DNA of 64,000 nt from Talpa occidentalis (Eukaryota; Chordata; Mammalia; Eulipotyphla; Talpidae): assembly GCF_014898055.3 (NCBI RefSeq), contig NW_023604861.1:77388292-77452291 (forward strand). Reading direction: 5' to 3'. The notes below the pieces were generated by a model, which had not been told where the DNA came from, made no database searches, and saw only the letters and a list, made by a program, of their open reading frames with translations. Positions 33,339 through 44,666 of the stretch are shown piece by piece (within the stretch, counting starts at the first letter, position 1; every line of letters starts with the position of its first letter). The position numbers and the translations under genes were made by a program.

Positions 33339-34520
33339 ATAACGAACAATTGTGCCTACTTTCCATGGCATGGAGCCAGGGAGAAGATCAGATGGGACAA
33401 TTGTGAAACACTTATGGGGTGGTCACAATGCTGACAGTTAAGAGGGTCCTTAGTAATAATGCTGCTGCTACCCTGTTTCCTACAGAGGACCCCTCTTCTG
33501 ATGCTTCCCTGGATTGCTGATCCTGCAGGAGAAATATCCACAATAAATGCTGCTTTTATAGCTCTCAGATAAATCAATGAAATCAGCTGACCCCATGAAT
33601 GCAAGATTTTAAAAATGCCAAAGATTCTGTGGAGAAGGCTTGTCATGTGCAAGGCTGGGAGTTGGCACAGATGGCGGCTCCCTTAGCCCTGTTCAGGTTG
33701 GTGCTGCCCAGCAGCTGATTTCTGGGCCCCTAGGCACACATGTGGGCACGCTGCACTGTGAGGTCCAGAACCCCGTCGTGTGGATGTCATGAGAATTTAC
33801 CTGACAGGAATTGGCAAATACTACTAATCAGGACTTGAATTTAAAGAAGTTCATTTGCTAGTCCATCACTGCCCTGAGTGCACTGAACCCCTTAGGTTGA
33901 GGTTGTGTCTGGACGTTCAGTCTCAAATCACAAGTCGAGGACCACTCACTGGGCCAGCGTGAGAGTCGCGCATTTGAGTGCCTGCCCCACTGCCCCGGAC
34001 ATAGTTCCCTGCAGCGTTGTTTGTGTCCATGTGTCTGTCTTCGGGGTCATGGGTAGCCTTTGAGGAGGTTCCCCTTGTTCCTACTTCTGCTGCAGTAGCA
34101 TCCCCCAGGTGGACCCACCTCTCCGTGGTTTCCATGCTGCTGGAGTTAGGCTGCGAGTTCAGGCTTCTGAGGCCCAGTCAGGTTGAGGACGAAACAGAAA
34201 CAGAAGTAAAACAAAGAGGGAACTCATGTGTGTTTGACCAAACGGAAATGACCAGTGTGGTTGGGTTCACAGCGAGCTGCCCTCCTGAAGGAGAGTTCTG
34301 CAGCTGCTGCTGGCTTCTCTCGCCCTAGACTCCCCTGAAGAGGCTTAACAGGTGCAGCAAGAAAGACCTAACAAGAGAAGAATGGGGAGAGGAGAACAGG
34401 AAGCCAGGTTGCCTGGGGAGAGAAGGCAGTTGGGGGAGGAAGGTACAGGTACGGGAGCAGCTATGGAGTAGGAGGAGAGGAGACAGGAGGGAAGGGACTG
34501 TTTAATTATTATTATTTGAA
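33339..34520. other. No gene recognised
   Basis: A plus frame at 34017-34328 (about 103 codons) has no family I know. Purine-rich sequence at 34.33-34.5 kb is low in complexity. Confidence 0.35.
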
Positions 34521-34525
34521 TAGGT

Positions 34526-34598
34526 TATATATATATATATATATATACGTGTGTATATATATATACACACATATATACACATACACACACACACACAA
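34526..34598. repeat. (TA)n/(CA)n compound microsatellite
   Basis: Runs of TA, then GTGTATATA, then ACACAC units over about 73 bp. Confidence 0.95.
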
Positions 34599-34784
34599 GG
34601 TTCACAGTTACAAAAATCTTCCCCATCCACTCTGGCTTTGTGCTCTAGAATCCCCATTATTTTTTCTAGAAGCAACCTCTCTTATTAGTTCTTGCTCATC
34701 TGAAATACTCAGAGGTTTTCAACCGCTCTATGGCTGAGAACTGAGAGGGCTTGTTCAACCCAAGACAGCTAACCCATCCCTGGA

Positions 34785-34885
34785 GCTGCTTTTCTGATTC
34801 AGAAAGTTTGAGAATATGCATTTCTTACAAGTTCCCAGATGTGCTGCTCTGCTAGCCCAGGAGCCACACTTGGAGAATGGCTGTC
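34785..34885 (+). repeat. MER5-type hAT relic
   Basis: 'ttctgattcagaaagtttga', 'gaatatgcatttcttacaag', 'ttcccagatgtgctgctctg', 'gccacacttggagaatgg' follow the MER5A order. Confidence 0.6.
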
Positions 34886-34989
34886 CTGGGGTGGTGGTAG
34901 GAACCCTTTCTGTGCTTAATGACTTTTCTCTAGAATAATTTAGAATCTATTCTTAGTAATGAAAATACCCCTAACTAACATGCCACTGG

Positions 34990-35160
34990 TACAGCACAAA
35001 CCCAGCCTTCTCTGTGGTGACTTCCTCACCTGGAATGCCCTCATCCCTGGCCCAAACATCCAAGGCCTAGTTCAAAGGCCCTTCCTCCAAGCAGTCCTCC
35101 AGGCATGCTTCTTTCCCCATGTGGAAGAAATCTTCTTTAAAATAGGATTGTCTGTGTCCT
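34990..35160 (+). repeat. Possible L2-type relic
   Basis: 'cttcctcacctggaatgccc' and 'ccaaggcctagttcaaaggc' recall an L2-type coding-3' stretch. Uncertain. Confidence 0.35.
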
Positions 35161-35229
35161 TCCAAGTGCACCTGTTAGTTATTAGAACAGGCTGTTAAAT
35201 GGGGCTCTTCAGCATTGTTTTTAACAATT

Positions 35230-35640
35230 TGTTAAAGAGATATGAGTTTGACAGAGATCATTGTAGGGTAAGGTAAAAGTATCAGGCTTTTCTGCCCTCC
35301 TGCCATCAGGATAGATGATGGATCCTTGCGGTCCTGAATGCATGCCTGATGGCGGGCACCTGGAGTAGGGTGTGGGCATAGGTAGATGGGATTCACCTGG
35401 GCTAAGACTGGGCTTTTAAGGGCGGCGTCACGGGAATGAATAGAAGAGAGGAGAGAAGCTGAGAGAAGCAGAATCACAAGAGAAACAGAGAGAACACCGG
35501 AGAGCCCAGAAAGCGTAAAGACTTTCTGGGGGCTGGGAGGCCTGCCAGCCTCCCGGCCCCCCAGCACCCCTGCCTGCTGTGTACCTGGTAAATCCCAATA
35601 AAAGCCTGCAAAAGCCACTGAGGGCTCCAGGACTCTCTCC
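35230..35640 (+). repeat. LTR-like promoter/poly(A) module
   Basis: A TTTTAAGG TATA-like box (about 35413) is followed 180 bp on by AATAAAAGCCTGCAAAAGCC (35598), the poly(A) arrangement seen in class II retroviral LTRs. The 5' and 3' limits and a TSD could not be found. No retroviral coding sequence flanks it. Confidence 0.35.
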
Positions 35641-36175
35641 TCCTTTACCCGGTCTGCATGGAATCATAGAAAACGTGCTCTGGCCCTTCCTGCCCTTACA
35701 ATCATCATATGCAGAATTTAGGTTTCAGGAACTTAGGACTTCCCTTGCTCACTTTAGGACTACAAAATGCAGAAGAGGATTTCTGGGGGATTTCTTGGGA
35801 GAAGGTGAGGAGAGGGGAAGGTGAGAGCCAATGGGGTGTCACTTCCTCAAGCCCACCCAGAGGGACTGGGCTTCAACCTGCTGCTTCAGCCACTTAAGCT
35901 TGATGCAGGCTCTCTGCAGTTGGGGGGCTCGATGGACCAAGGCCAGATCCAGGCCTGCCTGACAGTAGAAAAGGCAGCGGCAAGGAAATGTCCAACTGTG
36001 AACAGTGAAGCCCCACCCAGTATGGCCTGGGTGGAAGGGCCTGCAGGCAATCTTCACAGAGAGAAGGGATTCCATGTCTGCTCAGCGACAGACCTGGAGA
36101 CTGCGGGCAAGTCCCCAGTCTGGAGGAATCTCTCAGGAACACCCGAGAGCACAAGAGTCAGTCCAAGAGTCGCCC

Positions 36176-36527
36176 TGTCGTCTGCCTGTTCTGCTCCCTG
36201 CTCTGTTTCTGGTGAATCTTCTCACCCTCCCGCACCTCTGGCCTGTACCCCAGCTCTTGTATCAAAAAATAAATAAATAGGGCCTCCCCGGTGGCGCAGC
36301 AGTTGAGTGCTGGGTTGCGAAGCTGCCCGCAGCCTCTGCAGCGCTGGTTCGATCCCCGGCTGCTCCCCGGCCACTGGAGGAGGGTCCCACATGGCGCGCA
36401 GACCTCTCCTGCCGCCCGCTGCTCCCCTCAGCAGTGTACTCTGGTCCTTCTGCCTGCTCTGCTCCCCGCTCTGGCTCTGGTGAATTCTCTCACCCTCCCG
36501 CGCTTCTGACTGTACCCAGTGCTTGTA

Positions 36528-36570
<43 letters not shown>

Positions 36571-36642
36571 AAATCTTAAAAAAAAAAAAAAAGACATTTA
36601 AAAAAAAAATAAAAATAAATAAATAAATAAATCTTTTAAAAA
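36176..36642 (+). mobile_element. 5'-truncated older SINE, split by a younger SINE
   Basis: SINE body 3' half and tail start at 36176-36280, and the remaining tail is at about 36593-36642. TSD AAGAGTCGCCC at 36165-36175 and 36643-36653 is perfect. The element was already 5' truncated at insertion. Confidence 0.88.
36281..36592 (+). mobile_element. Young GC-rich T+ SINE inside an older SINE tail
   Basis: Full-length copy with canonical B box GGTTCGATCCC and an expanded (AAAT)n tail of about 11 units before TCTT. It landed in the AATAAA-rich tail of the older SINE. Its own TSD is the low-complexity AAAAATAAATAAAT. Confidence 0.9.
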
Positions 36643-36654
36643 AAGAGTCGCCCC

Positions 36655-37630
36655 CCAGGGCCATGCTGTTGCTGGCTCCCTCTTTCTGGTGTTCTGATGT
36701 AGCAAGTTGTTTCCGGTCATCGAGAGGCACGTGCCCTTCTTTAGCACTCAGTTAACCAGGGCTTGGAGAAACTTTATACAAAGATCTTAACTTCATGAAA
36801 ATATTCCTTTGGCCTGAAGAAAAAAGTCCTGAAAAAATCCCAAGTATACCTGCTTAATGTGCTGAAATGTGCAGCAAACAAGATGAAGACTCTGGAAAGT
36901 TCTCATTTCCTGTTTCAGATCCCTCACGGCCTCTGTGATCTGATTATAGAGAAGTGAGTGGCCTTTCCTGCCATGAGTCTGACTGGAAGCCACAGACAAA
37001 CCAAGTCACAGCTTGAGAGGAACTACTTGACAAGTTACATTAAACTTAATGTACTTTCATTACTTTAACAATGATTCTGTCCATTGGAGACCTAGTGACA
37101 GCTCCTGGGGCTGCTTCCTCTTGGTGGGGCTGTCCCTGAGCCCTGCCCTGGCACTGCTGGGGTCACCAGGCCCAGGTGCCAGGTGTACATGGACTAGGGG
37201 AGTCCTTGGAGACTGGGAGGTGGCTGCCTGATGTGCTTCTTCTCCTGGTTCTGGGTCCTGGGCTGGAGACAGACCCAGGGGTGACACTCCCCAAGAATGA
37301 TGTATCACTCCATCCGGGCCATAAAATTTTACAGGAAAGACAGAGGCCTGACAGAGATATCCTAAAAATAACTGGCTGGACTCACCAAAGGTAGAGAGGA
37401 AAGCATCCTGTACAATCCATAGGCGCTGAAGTTGTTCTGTCTTAAGGAACTGTAACCCTTTGTCTGTGAGTGAGGAATGAGGAAGAACCCTAAGATGGTC
37501 CTGAACGATCTCCTCCCTCCTGTTTCAGTATTTGCCCCTTGAACCTTGGATAGGTTCATCCCTCAAAATGCAATCAGTCAATCTTGTTTACATTATGCTG
37601 TAGTAACAAATGATATCAAAATTTCAGCAT
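36655..37630. other. No gene recognised
   Basis: Frames at 37049-37394 overlap on both strands and match nothing I know. Confidence 0.35.
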
Positions 37631-37647
37631 CAAAATCTCTGTTGATT

Positions 37648-37923
37648 GGGCCTCCCTGGTGGCACAAGGGTTTAAGCACAGCACTGTGACGCTGTCTGCA
37701 GTCTCTGCAGCATAAGTTCGATCCCCGGCCAGTCAGGGAGCAACCCACATGGCGCAGCAGACCTCTCCTGTCTCTCCCACTGTTCCCCTCAGCAGTGTAT
37801 TTCAGTCAGTCTGCCTGTTCTGTTCCCTGCTCTGTCTCTGGTGAATCCTCTCACCCCCAACCCCAGCATTTCTGCCTGTGCCCCAGTTCTTGTATACATA
37901 AATAAATAAATCTTTTTAAAAAA
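37648..37923 (+). mobile_element. tRNA-derived T+ SINE, older subtype
   Basis: It starts GGGCCTCCCTGGTGGCACAA, retains an AGTTCGATCCC B box and ends in (AATA)n-TCTTT. The TSD is imperfect ('tctctgttgatt' before, 'cttcgttgactt' after). Confidence 0.9.
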
Positions 37924-37939
37924 AAAACTTCGTTGACTT

Positions 37940-38310
37940 AAGAACAAAGATTTCTCCTGTACTCATTCTACATGTTCACCCTGGGGTGGTTTAAAGCTCC
38001 TCCATTGTCCTCACTCAGGGGAGGACCCAAGCTGATGGAGGAGCTTCCATATGTCAAGGTGACTGCAGCAGTGTCGGAAAGAAGGAAAATATGACAAATT
38101 GTGAATTGTCTCACAGAGTCTGCCACATGGAAGAGACCCATGTCACCCCATCGGCTCTTCTTTGGCCTCCAGAACTCACCTAAATGGCCCCACTGAGGGT
38201 GGAAAAGCGCAGCACTGCCAGGTTTCCAGAAGGGGGAGAAGACGCCGGGTGCCAGCATCAACGGTGGCTGCAACACTTGTAATCCATTTTTCTTCTTCAT
38301 TGAATTCTCA
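37940..38310. other. No gene recognised
   Basis: Intergenic DNA; nothing assigned. Confidence 0.35.
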
Positions 38311-38314
38311 CAAT

Positions 38315-38362
38315 CCCAGTACATGGTAATTACTGCTCCATTTTAGGGCTGGGGAAACAGCC
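38315..38362 (-). repeat. Short MIR relic
   Basis: 'tgaattctcacaatcccagt' then 'ctccattttagggctgggga' match the reverse of MIR. Confidence 0.45.
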
Positions 38363-38733
38363 TGGCTTGCTGCCATCCCAGGGACAGGAAACGCATCCAC
38401 CTCCCATGCTGCTGGTGACATCTTGTGGCCGCCCAGAAGCAACTGGTCCCCGGGAGAGTTTCTGAGTTGTGGCAGTTTGAGGAGGTGGGTCATAGAGGGC
38501 CTAGCAGACTCCTGGGCGTCCGCAGAGGAGGGGAGGGGTTCTCCTGACGGGTTCTTGGAGGTGGGGGCTTTGAGGAGAGAACACACTGTAATCTCAATTT
38601 GCACCCTCGGCCAGTGAGGAGGACATGCGATGTGCGGCACCCTGCGTGGCCAAGGGCCTGGTTGGGAAGTGCAGTTAATGGTGTTGCCTCATGTCCACAA
38701 GGTAAGCTAAATGAAAAAAGCAGGACATGGAAA

Positions 38734-38735
<2 letters not shown>

Positions 38736-38792
<57 letters not shown>
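38736..38792. repeat. (TG)n microsatellite
   Basis: About 27 uninterrupted TG units. Confidence 0.97.
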
Positions 38793-38793
<1 letters not shown>

Positions 38794-38799
38794 TGTAGC

Positions 38800-40240
38800 A
38801 GGTATGAATCTCAGCCCACAAACAACATGAGCAAGATATAGCAAGTTCCTTTATTTACTATAGTAACTTCATTCTGCCTCCAAGTGCTTGCTTTTCCTGG
38901 TGGGGATTTACCTGCAGTTATTCTTAGGGGTCCCATAACCACAATTGGCATAGCAGTAAAATACCTGGATGCTCCTGATTTGATTTAGGGTGATTTGGGG
39001 TGATCGCCTCCCCTCGTTCACTCAGTCCCTGCAGACCTTAGTGCCTGACCTGGCTGCAGATATCTTAGGGAGCCCGGGGTCTAGCATCCTCAGATGCTGT
39101 TGCAAGGCCTTGCTCCCTCCTGCCCTCCTCAGGACATATAACCTCTTCAGTGGGTTCATTTTTTCAAATGGAAATACAATAGCCCTGCTACAACACTTGA
39201 ATAAAGAATTCCAGCAATGAGGAAACTAGGTGATTTGAATTTTTTCCTAGTAAGAACTCCTAAAACTGCCAGGTGGCAATAGAAAAGCAACCTCCAGGTA
39301 CCAAGGGTAGAGACAGGGCTGCTTCTTGCTTTGGGGTTCAAGAAGAAACGGTTTAACAAAAAGGTAAAGCAGGGAGTAAATTTAAAAATAATAATAATTT
39401 ATAAAACATTCAGGATATATAAGGAGGATATGGGATTAAAACACTAGACACCAACAATACGTAAAATGGGAGGGTGATGATCTTACTTCATGTTTTAATG
39501 TCATTGAATTGCTTAGGAGGGAAATAAAGACAACGATTCATTTTAAATTTTGAACACCAAGTATGTATTTCAAAATTTAGGGTCTCTATTAAAATAATAA
39601 AAACTCCCACAGGGGAAGGAGGTTAAATAAAACCTGGATTTCCATCTGAAAAAGGAAATGAATGTAAAACAGAGAGAAGTAATATATAACTTAAGAGTCA
39701 GAAGAAAAACTCTGCCATCTATATACTTACATGAGGAGAGGTGATGGCCAGTGTTAGAGCGATCAGTTATGGAGGGTGAGAGTCCAGGTGAGTTTTTTCT
39801 CTTCTGCTTGCTTATTGTGACTGCCAGCCTCCAAAATGCCCCGGGGGCAACACCTCCTGGCACTCACAGGCAGCCCCCCCACCCCCAGTGTGACCAGGGC
39901 AGGTGGAGACCCGCACTTCCTATTGAGGTTACACAAGGTTGTGGCTTCCATCTCAGGCTCTTTCTCTCTGACACGAGCAGCCCTGCCACCTGCACTCCAT
40001 CACATATGTACGAAGACACCAGTTCCACCAGTAGGGCCTGCACAGGGACTGTCCTTAGTTTTAGTTTTGCTGTGAACCCTGGCCTTGGGAAACATCCCAT
40101 AAAGGGGAATGACACTTTTCATGTGACCCCGATTTTGCACATATAGCTCAAAATCAGTTCATTTCCCTGGGAAGCTGGATAACTTTTAAACTTGGTTAAT
40201 GGCATCACCTATTGTATAAATTAAAAAATAACAGTTGATT
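38800..40240. other. No gene recognised
   Basis: A/T-rich 39.36-39.7 kb, then mixed sequence. Frames near 39751-40146 overlap on both strands and lack any recognisable domain. Confidence 0.35.
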
Positions 40241-40278
40241 CCACTGTGTTAGCTACGTGGGGCTTACAGAAGAGTTTC

Positions 40279-40520
40279 TGAAGTTGGAAAGATATGTTTT
40301 TCTTTAGCAGGCCTGTGGACTGTCAGAAAGAAGGCTGCGATAACTCTGGGACTCCGGACAAGGCACTCTGCCCCTCTGGGCCTAGTCTCCTCCTCTGTAC
40401 AATAAAATGGCAATGTTGGAGTATCTTATCTCTCGTGACTCTAAGAACTTGCTCCTCAATAGCCGTGATAAACTGGCCACGGGATTTTGGCTTTTCACTG
40501 ACTGTCTGAAAACCAGCCTC
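40279..40520 (+). repeat. Direct duplication, copy 1
   Basis: This segment is repeated at 41641-41882. By hand count the core differs by about 16 substitutions and two small indels over about 225 bases. It contains a MIR-like core ('cctctgggcctagtctcctc', 'ctgtacaataaaatggcaat'). Confidence 0.9.
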
Positions 40521-40539
40521 AGCCCCCTTCCTCAGGGAC

Positions 40540-40760
40540 CCTGCTCTGTCCAGTATGAGAAACACTAGCTGTAGAGGACTAATTAAATGCAAACTAATTG
40601 AAACTAACTACAATTAAAATTTAGTTTACAATTAAAACTTAGTTGCTGTAGCCACATTTCAAGTGCTGGGTAGCTGTGGATGGCTAGTGGCCCATGTGTG
40701 CGACAGGAGACAGGCAGAACACCTCCATCACAGAAAGTTCTGTGTCAGCACTGCTCTAGG
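40540..40760 (+). repeat. hAT-type MER relic
   Basis: 'gtccagtatgagaaacacta', 'gccacatttcaagtgctggg', 'gatggctagtggcccatgtg', 'cacagaaagttctgtgtcag' follow a known non-autonomous hAT element whose consensus carries similar boxes. I do not name the subfamily. Confidence 0.6.
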
Positions 40761-40897
40761 GTCTTGCAACTCAGTGTGGTCCCAACCCAGCATCAGATTC
40801 ACCCGGGAGTCCACCCCAGATGGGAGAAATCAGAACTTGCCTGTTAACAAGACCCCCTGGTGCTGCCTGCATGTGCGAGTTTGAGGTGCCACGCAGA
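40760..40897 (+). repeat. MER5-type hAT relic
   Basis: 'cccagcatcagattcacccg', 'aacttgcctgttaacaagac' match MER5A order. It directly abuts the previous hAT relic. Confidence 0.6.
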
Positions 40898-41159
40898 GTA
40901 GCAGCTGGAAGGACGAGTCTCTTATTTTTGTGGACTCCGCTTAGACTCCAGGGACTATAGCCAGGCTCTCTCCTATGAGCTGTATGACCTATTCTGCCGC
41001 ACAGGAAAATCTGAAAATGACAAGATAAAGCGATGATCACGGTGCCTAACACATAGTGAACGCTCTTTGAACGACCGTCTTGTTAGGTTTTGTTAGGTTT
41101 AAGGTCCCACCCTAAGCCCAAAACTGACTACGGGACCCAAAGCGGCAGTTCCCCTTTAC

Positions 41160-41176
41160 GCCACAGGGTGGCGCTG
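41160..41176 (+). promoter_or_regulatory. Weak CTCF-like site
   Basis: GCCACAGGGTGGCGCTG keeps the GGCGCT half but loses the invariant AG spacing. I judge it a poor match. Confidence 0.25.
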
Positions 41177-41502
41177 TGTCCTTTCAGCTCCAGGAGGCTA
41201 CCCTGACTCTCAGACAGGAAACCACAATTGGCCCTGAGACTTCCAGGTCCATGTTTTGAATTATTAAGCATGACTGGGCAGCCCGGACACCAATCCAAGC
41301 ATTTATCTGACAGATAATGGGAACACAAGCCTTTGCTTTGTACTCAGTGCGAATGTAAAAGTTAAGGTCAGCACAAAGTTGAATAAGGACTGTGTGAAAA
41401 TCCTCGTGGAAGCAAGAGGCCACTGTTGCAAAACTAGGGGGAGGGGATCCTTATGATTTTAAGTGGGCTTCTGAACGACCTGGGCTCATCAACCCACAAA
41501 TG

Positions 41503-41505
41503 ATT

Positions 41506-41555
<50 letters not shown>

Positions 41556-41578
41556 CAGATAGATAGATAGATAGATGC
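41503..41578. repeat. (GATA)n microsatellite
   Basis: About 17 tetranucleotide units with one GACA interruption, followed by (CATA)n. Confidence 0.97.
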
Positions 41579-41640
41579 ACGCATACATACACACATACAT
41601 ACATTGACTTTAGTCTACAACAAGCCTTCAGACTTTAGTT

Positions 41641-41882
41641 TGAAGTTGGGAAGATACACTTTTCTTTAGCAGGCCTGTGGACTGTCAGAAAGAAGGCTGT
41701 GATAACTCTGGGACTCTGGACAAGGCACTTTGCCCCTCTGGGCCTAGTCTCCTCTGTACAATAAGATGGCAACACTGGAGTATCTTATCTCTGGTGACTC
41801 TAAGAACTTGCTCCTCAATAGCCGTGCTTAACCGGCCATGGGATTTTGGCTTTTCACTGACAAACTGTCTCAAAGCCAGTCT
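41641..41882 (+). repeat. Direct duplication, copy 2
   Basis: Partner of 40279-40520, offset 1362 bp. Weaker similarity continues about 35 bp upstream. The (GATA)n tract lies between the two copies. Confidence 0.9.
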
Positions 41883-41884
41883 CT

Positions 41885-42040
41885 GAGGGCTTGTTGAAAC
41901 ACAGGTTGCTGAGCTCCACCTCCAGGGTTTTCAATTCAGTGAGAGGTTTGGGATGCCCCATAATTTGCATGTCTAGCAATTTCTCAGATGATGCTAAACC
42001 TGTAAATCTAGACTGACCTTTGAAAACTACTACCCTGAAC
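41885..42040 (+). repeat. MER5-type hAT relic
   Basis: 'cttgttgaaacacaggttgc', 'tgagctccacctccagggtt', 'cataatttgcatgtctagca', 'tttctcagatgatgct' follow MER5A. Confidence 0.7.
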
Positions 42041-42044
42041 TCCT

Positions 42045-43015
42045 GAAAAATTCACATGGAATAAATTATACAATCCCAATTCAGAGAAGGCATGGCTCCA
42101 AAAGTACTCCAAAGGAAAATACTCTCCCACCCCTAGCCCCCACGACAGCTTCTCAGGAACCTCATGTCACTGGAGTAGCTGTTAGTCAGAAACCCAGAAT
42201 GGACAGAGAAGGTGGTCAGAGAGCTAAGCCAGCACCCACCTCAATCCCTACACTGAGGCTCATAACTCATAATCCTTGGTGTGTCCTGAGGAGTGTGATC
42301 AAGGCTTCCAAAGCCCTGCTTAGCCTCACTTTGGGCACAGCACCTGCAGCAGCTGCTTTCCTTGCCTGGTTGAAGCAGTCCCGGGCAGGGTCACCTCAGC
42401 CCAGAAATAGGTGGCAATGACAGGCCTGGATCTTGAGGGGAGTGCTAAACATTTCAGAGGGACTTCAGACATGTCAGCTGGGCCCCAGGGGTTGGTATGG
42501 GCTGATGTCCCTGGTGGGGGGGAGTCACAAGAAAGACCTAGTGTCCTTCCTCAGAGCTCCTTAGGTTCATGATCTCTGCAAAGGCACTGAGCAACCAGGC
42601 CCAAGTCCTGCGTTGTGAGCTCTGCTCTTTTCAGAAGGACAAGGGGAGTACTTGTGATGTACAAGGTCCAGCACCAAGGTCTTATGGACTGGAGAGCTGA
42701 AAGGTCTACCTCATGGCCTTTTGCCACAGGAGTCCACATCTTATAATGGAGAAAACACACCTAGGTTCAAGTGTGCGTATGCAGGGGGCTCCTTGCCTCT
42801 GGCTGCTGAGGTCCCTATTGTAGCTGCCTAACTCTGCATCTCTTTTGAGTTTCTTTTGAAGGGGATCAGAATATGATACCCTAAAATATGCCACCTTGGC
42901 ATAAGGATTATGTTTAACTGAAGAAGGAAAACAGATTACTGGTTGGGGTGGGGTTGGGTGGGCATTGGGTCATTGGAGGATTTCCAGAGACATGAAGGAA
43001 CTCTGGGGGGTGATG
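42045..43015. other. No gene recognised
   Basis: Intergenic. A motif near 42875-42910 is a reverse-complement relative of the one at 17400 and hints at another old LTR relic. Confidence 0.3.
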
Positions 43016-43024
43016 GATATAGTC

Positions 43025-43149
43025 TTTTTTTTTTTTTTTTTTTTTTTTGGTGGGACCCTCTCCGTCAGCCAGGGAACTAACCAGCCCTTCAGAGGCTGCG
43101 GGCAGCCTTGCAGGCCAGCGTTCAACCTCTGCGCCACCAGGGGAGGCCC
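43025..43149 (-). mobile_element. Short SINE, tRNA head only, direct poly(A)
   Basis: On the minus strand it runs GGGCCTCCCCTGGTGGCGCA, A box, B-box region 'ggttagttccctggctgac', then 'gagggtcccaccA' straight into about 25 A. The usual SINE body is absent. A short TSD TATAGTC flanks it (43018-43024, 43150-43156). Confidence 0.85.
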
Positions 43150-43224
43150 TATAGTCATTATTTTGATTGTGACAGTAGTTTCATTGGTTTATCTTTCTGT
43201 TAAAGCTATCAAGCTGTGCATATA

Positions 43225-43390
43225 TGTCTCTCTATATATATTCTTAACAACCTTATTGAGGTGCAATTGATATACAAAGAACTACATATGCAAAAATAAC
43301 TGTGATGCTGTTACCACAATCAAGACAATAGATACATTCAACACGTTCCAGAATTTCGTCATGTCTCCTTGTTTTTGTATTCTCAAACAG
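43225..43390 (-). mobile_element. Old L1M 3' fragment
   Basis: 'aaccttattgaggtgcaatt', 'gatatacaaagaactacata', 'accacaatcaagacaataga' are the reverse of L1M 3' UTR. Confidence 0.7.
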
Positions 43391-43459
43391 CTTATTTTAC
43401 ATGTGCAATTTATTATGTGTAAATTATATATCAGTAAAGTTCATAAAGAGAGTAATGCA

Positions 43460-43732
43460 GTGCCTCCCTGGTGGCACAAGGGGTTGAGACACAGCCTGTG
43501 GGGCTGTCGGCAGCCACTGCAGTACGAGTTCGATCCCCGGCTGGCCAGGGAGCAACACACATGGTGCAGCAGACCTCTCCTGACTTGCCGCTGCTCCCCT
43601 CAGCATTGTATTTCAGTCAGTCTGCCTGTTCTGCTCCCCACTCTGCCTCTGGCAAATGCTCTCACCCCCCACATCTCTGGCCTGTACCCCAGTTCTTGTA
43701 TGCATGGATAGATAAATCTATTAAAAAAAATA
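43460..43732 (+). mobile_element. tRNA-derived T+ SINE, older subtype
   Basis: B box GAGTTCGATCCCCGG is intact. The TSD AAAGAGAGTAATGCA (43445-43459) recurs as AAAGATAGTAATGCA (43733-43747). The tail AATA units have mutated to 'ggatagataaatc'. Confidence 0.92.
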
Positions 43733-44182
43733 AAAGATAGTAATGCAACTCAACAAGAACAAAATAATCAAATACAGTTGTGCAAAAGACTTGAACACTT
43801 TGTCAAATATATTAAGCACATGAAACAATGTTCAAAACCATTCGTCATTAGGGAAATGCAAATTAAAACCACAATAAGATATCATCACTCACCTATCACC
43901 ATTTACCATAATCAAAATCACTTACCATATCAAGCTTAATTTCTAGAAAGGCTGCAGAGCTGCTGGAACTTTGATGGACTTGTGTATGAGAATGCAAAGT
44001 AGGACAACCACTTTGAAAAGCACTTTCACAAATTCATATAAAGTTAAACACGTATCAGCATCCTACTCCTAGGAATTCACCAAAAAATAAATTACAAAAA
44101 AAAACCCCTATATTTTTTATGCTGCTTTAGTCATAATGGACAAAAACTGTGAACAAATATTTTTCAAGAGGTGAATGAATAA

Positions 44183-44452
44183 GGGGCCTCCCCGGTGGCG
44201 CAGCTGTTGAACGCTGGGCTACAAAGCTGCCCGCAGCCTCTGCAGCGCCAGTTCAATCCCAGGCTGCCGCCGAGGGTCCCACATGGCGTGATAGACCTCT
44301 CCTGCTGCCCGCTGCTCCCCTCAGTGGTGTACTTCAGTCCTTCTGCCTGTTCTGCTCCCCGCTCTGGCTCTGGTGAATTCTCTCACCCTCCCGTGCTTCT
44401 GACTGTACCCAGTGCTTGTATAAATAAATAAATAAATCTTAAAAAAAAAAAA
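44183..44452 (+). mobile_element. tRNA-derived T+ SINE, young GC-rich subtype
   Basis: Full length. TSD AAGAGGTGAATGAATAA (44166-44182) matches 44453-44469 with one mismatch. B box altered to AGTTCAATCCC. Confidence 0.93.
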
Positions 44453-44666
44453 AAGAGGTAAATGAATAAATAAACTGCATACATCATACAATCGAATTCC
44501 AGTCAGAGAATGGACATGGTCACAGGCAACACCACAAACAAATCTCAAAATAATCACGTTGTGTGAAAGAAGCCGGACTTCAAGGCAAAGGCTACAGTGA
44601 CAGAGGCCAGCTCACTGCTTCTCAGGGTTGGAATAGAGAGAGGGTTGACTATAAAGGGATTTTTTT

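Noticed and set aside
38405..38430. CTCF-like 'ctggtgacatcttgtggcc'
   Set aside because: A key G in the core is replaced by T; poor match.
41160..41176. Third CTCF site
   Set aside because: The essential AG spacing in the core is lost, so listed only as weak.
41503..41578. CRISPR-like or functional repeat array
   Set aside because: It is a plain GATA microsatellite without spacers; mammalian context.
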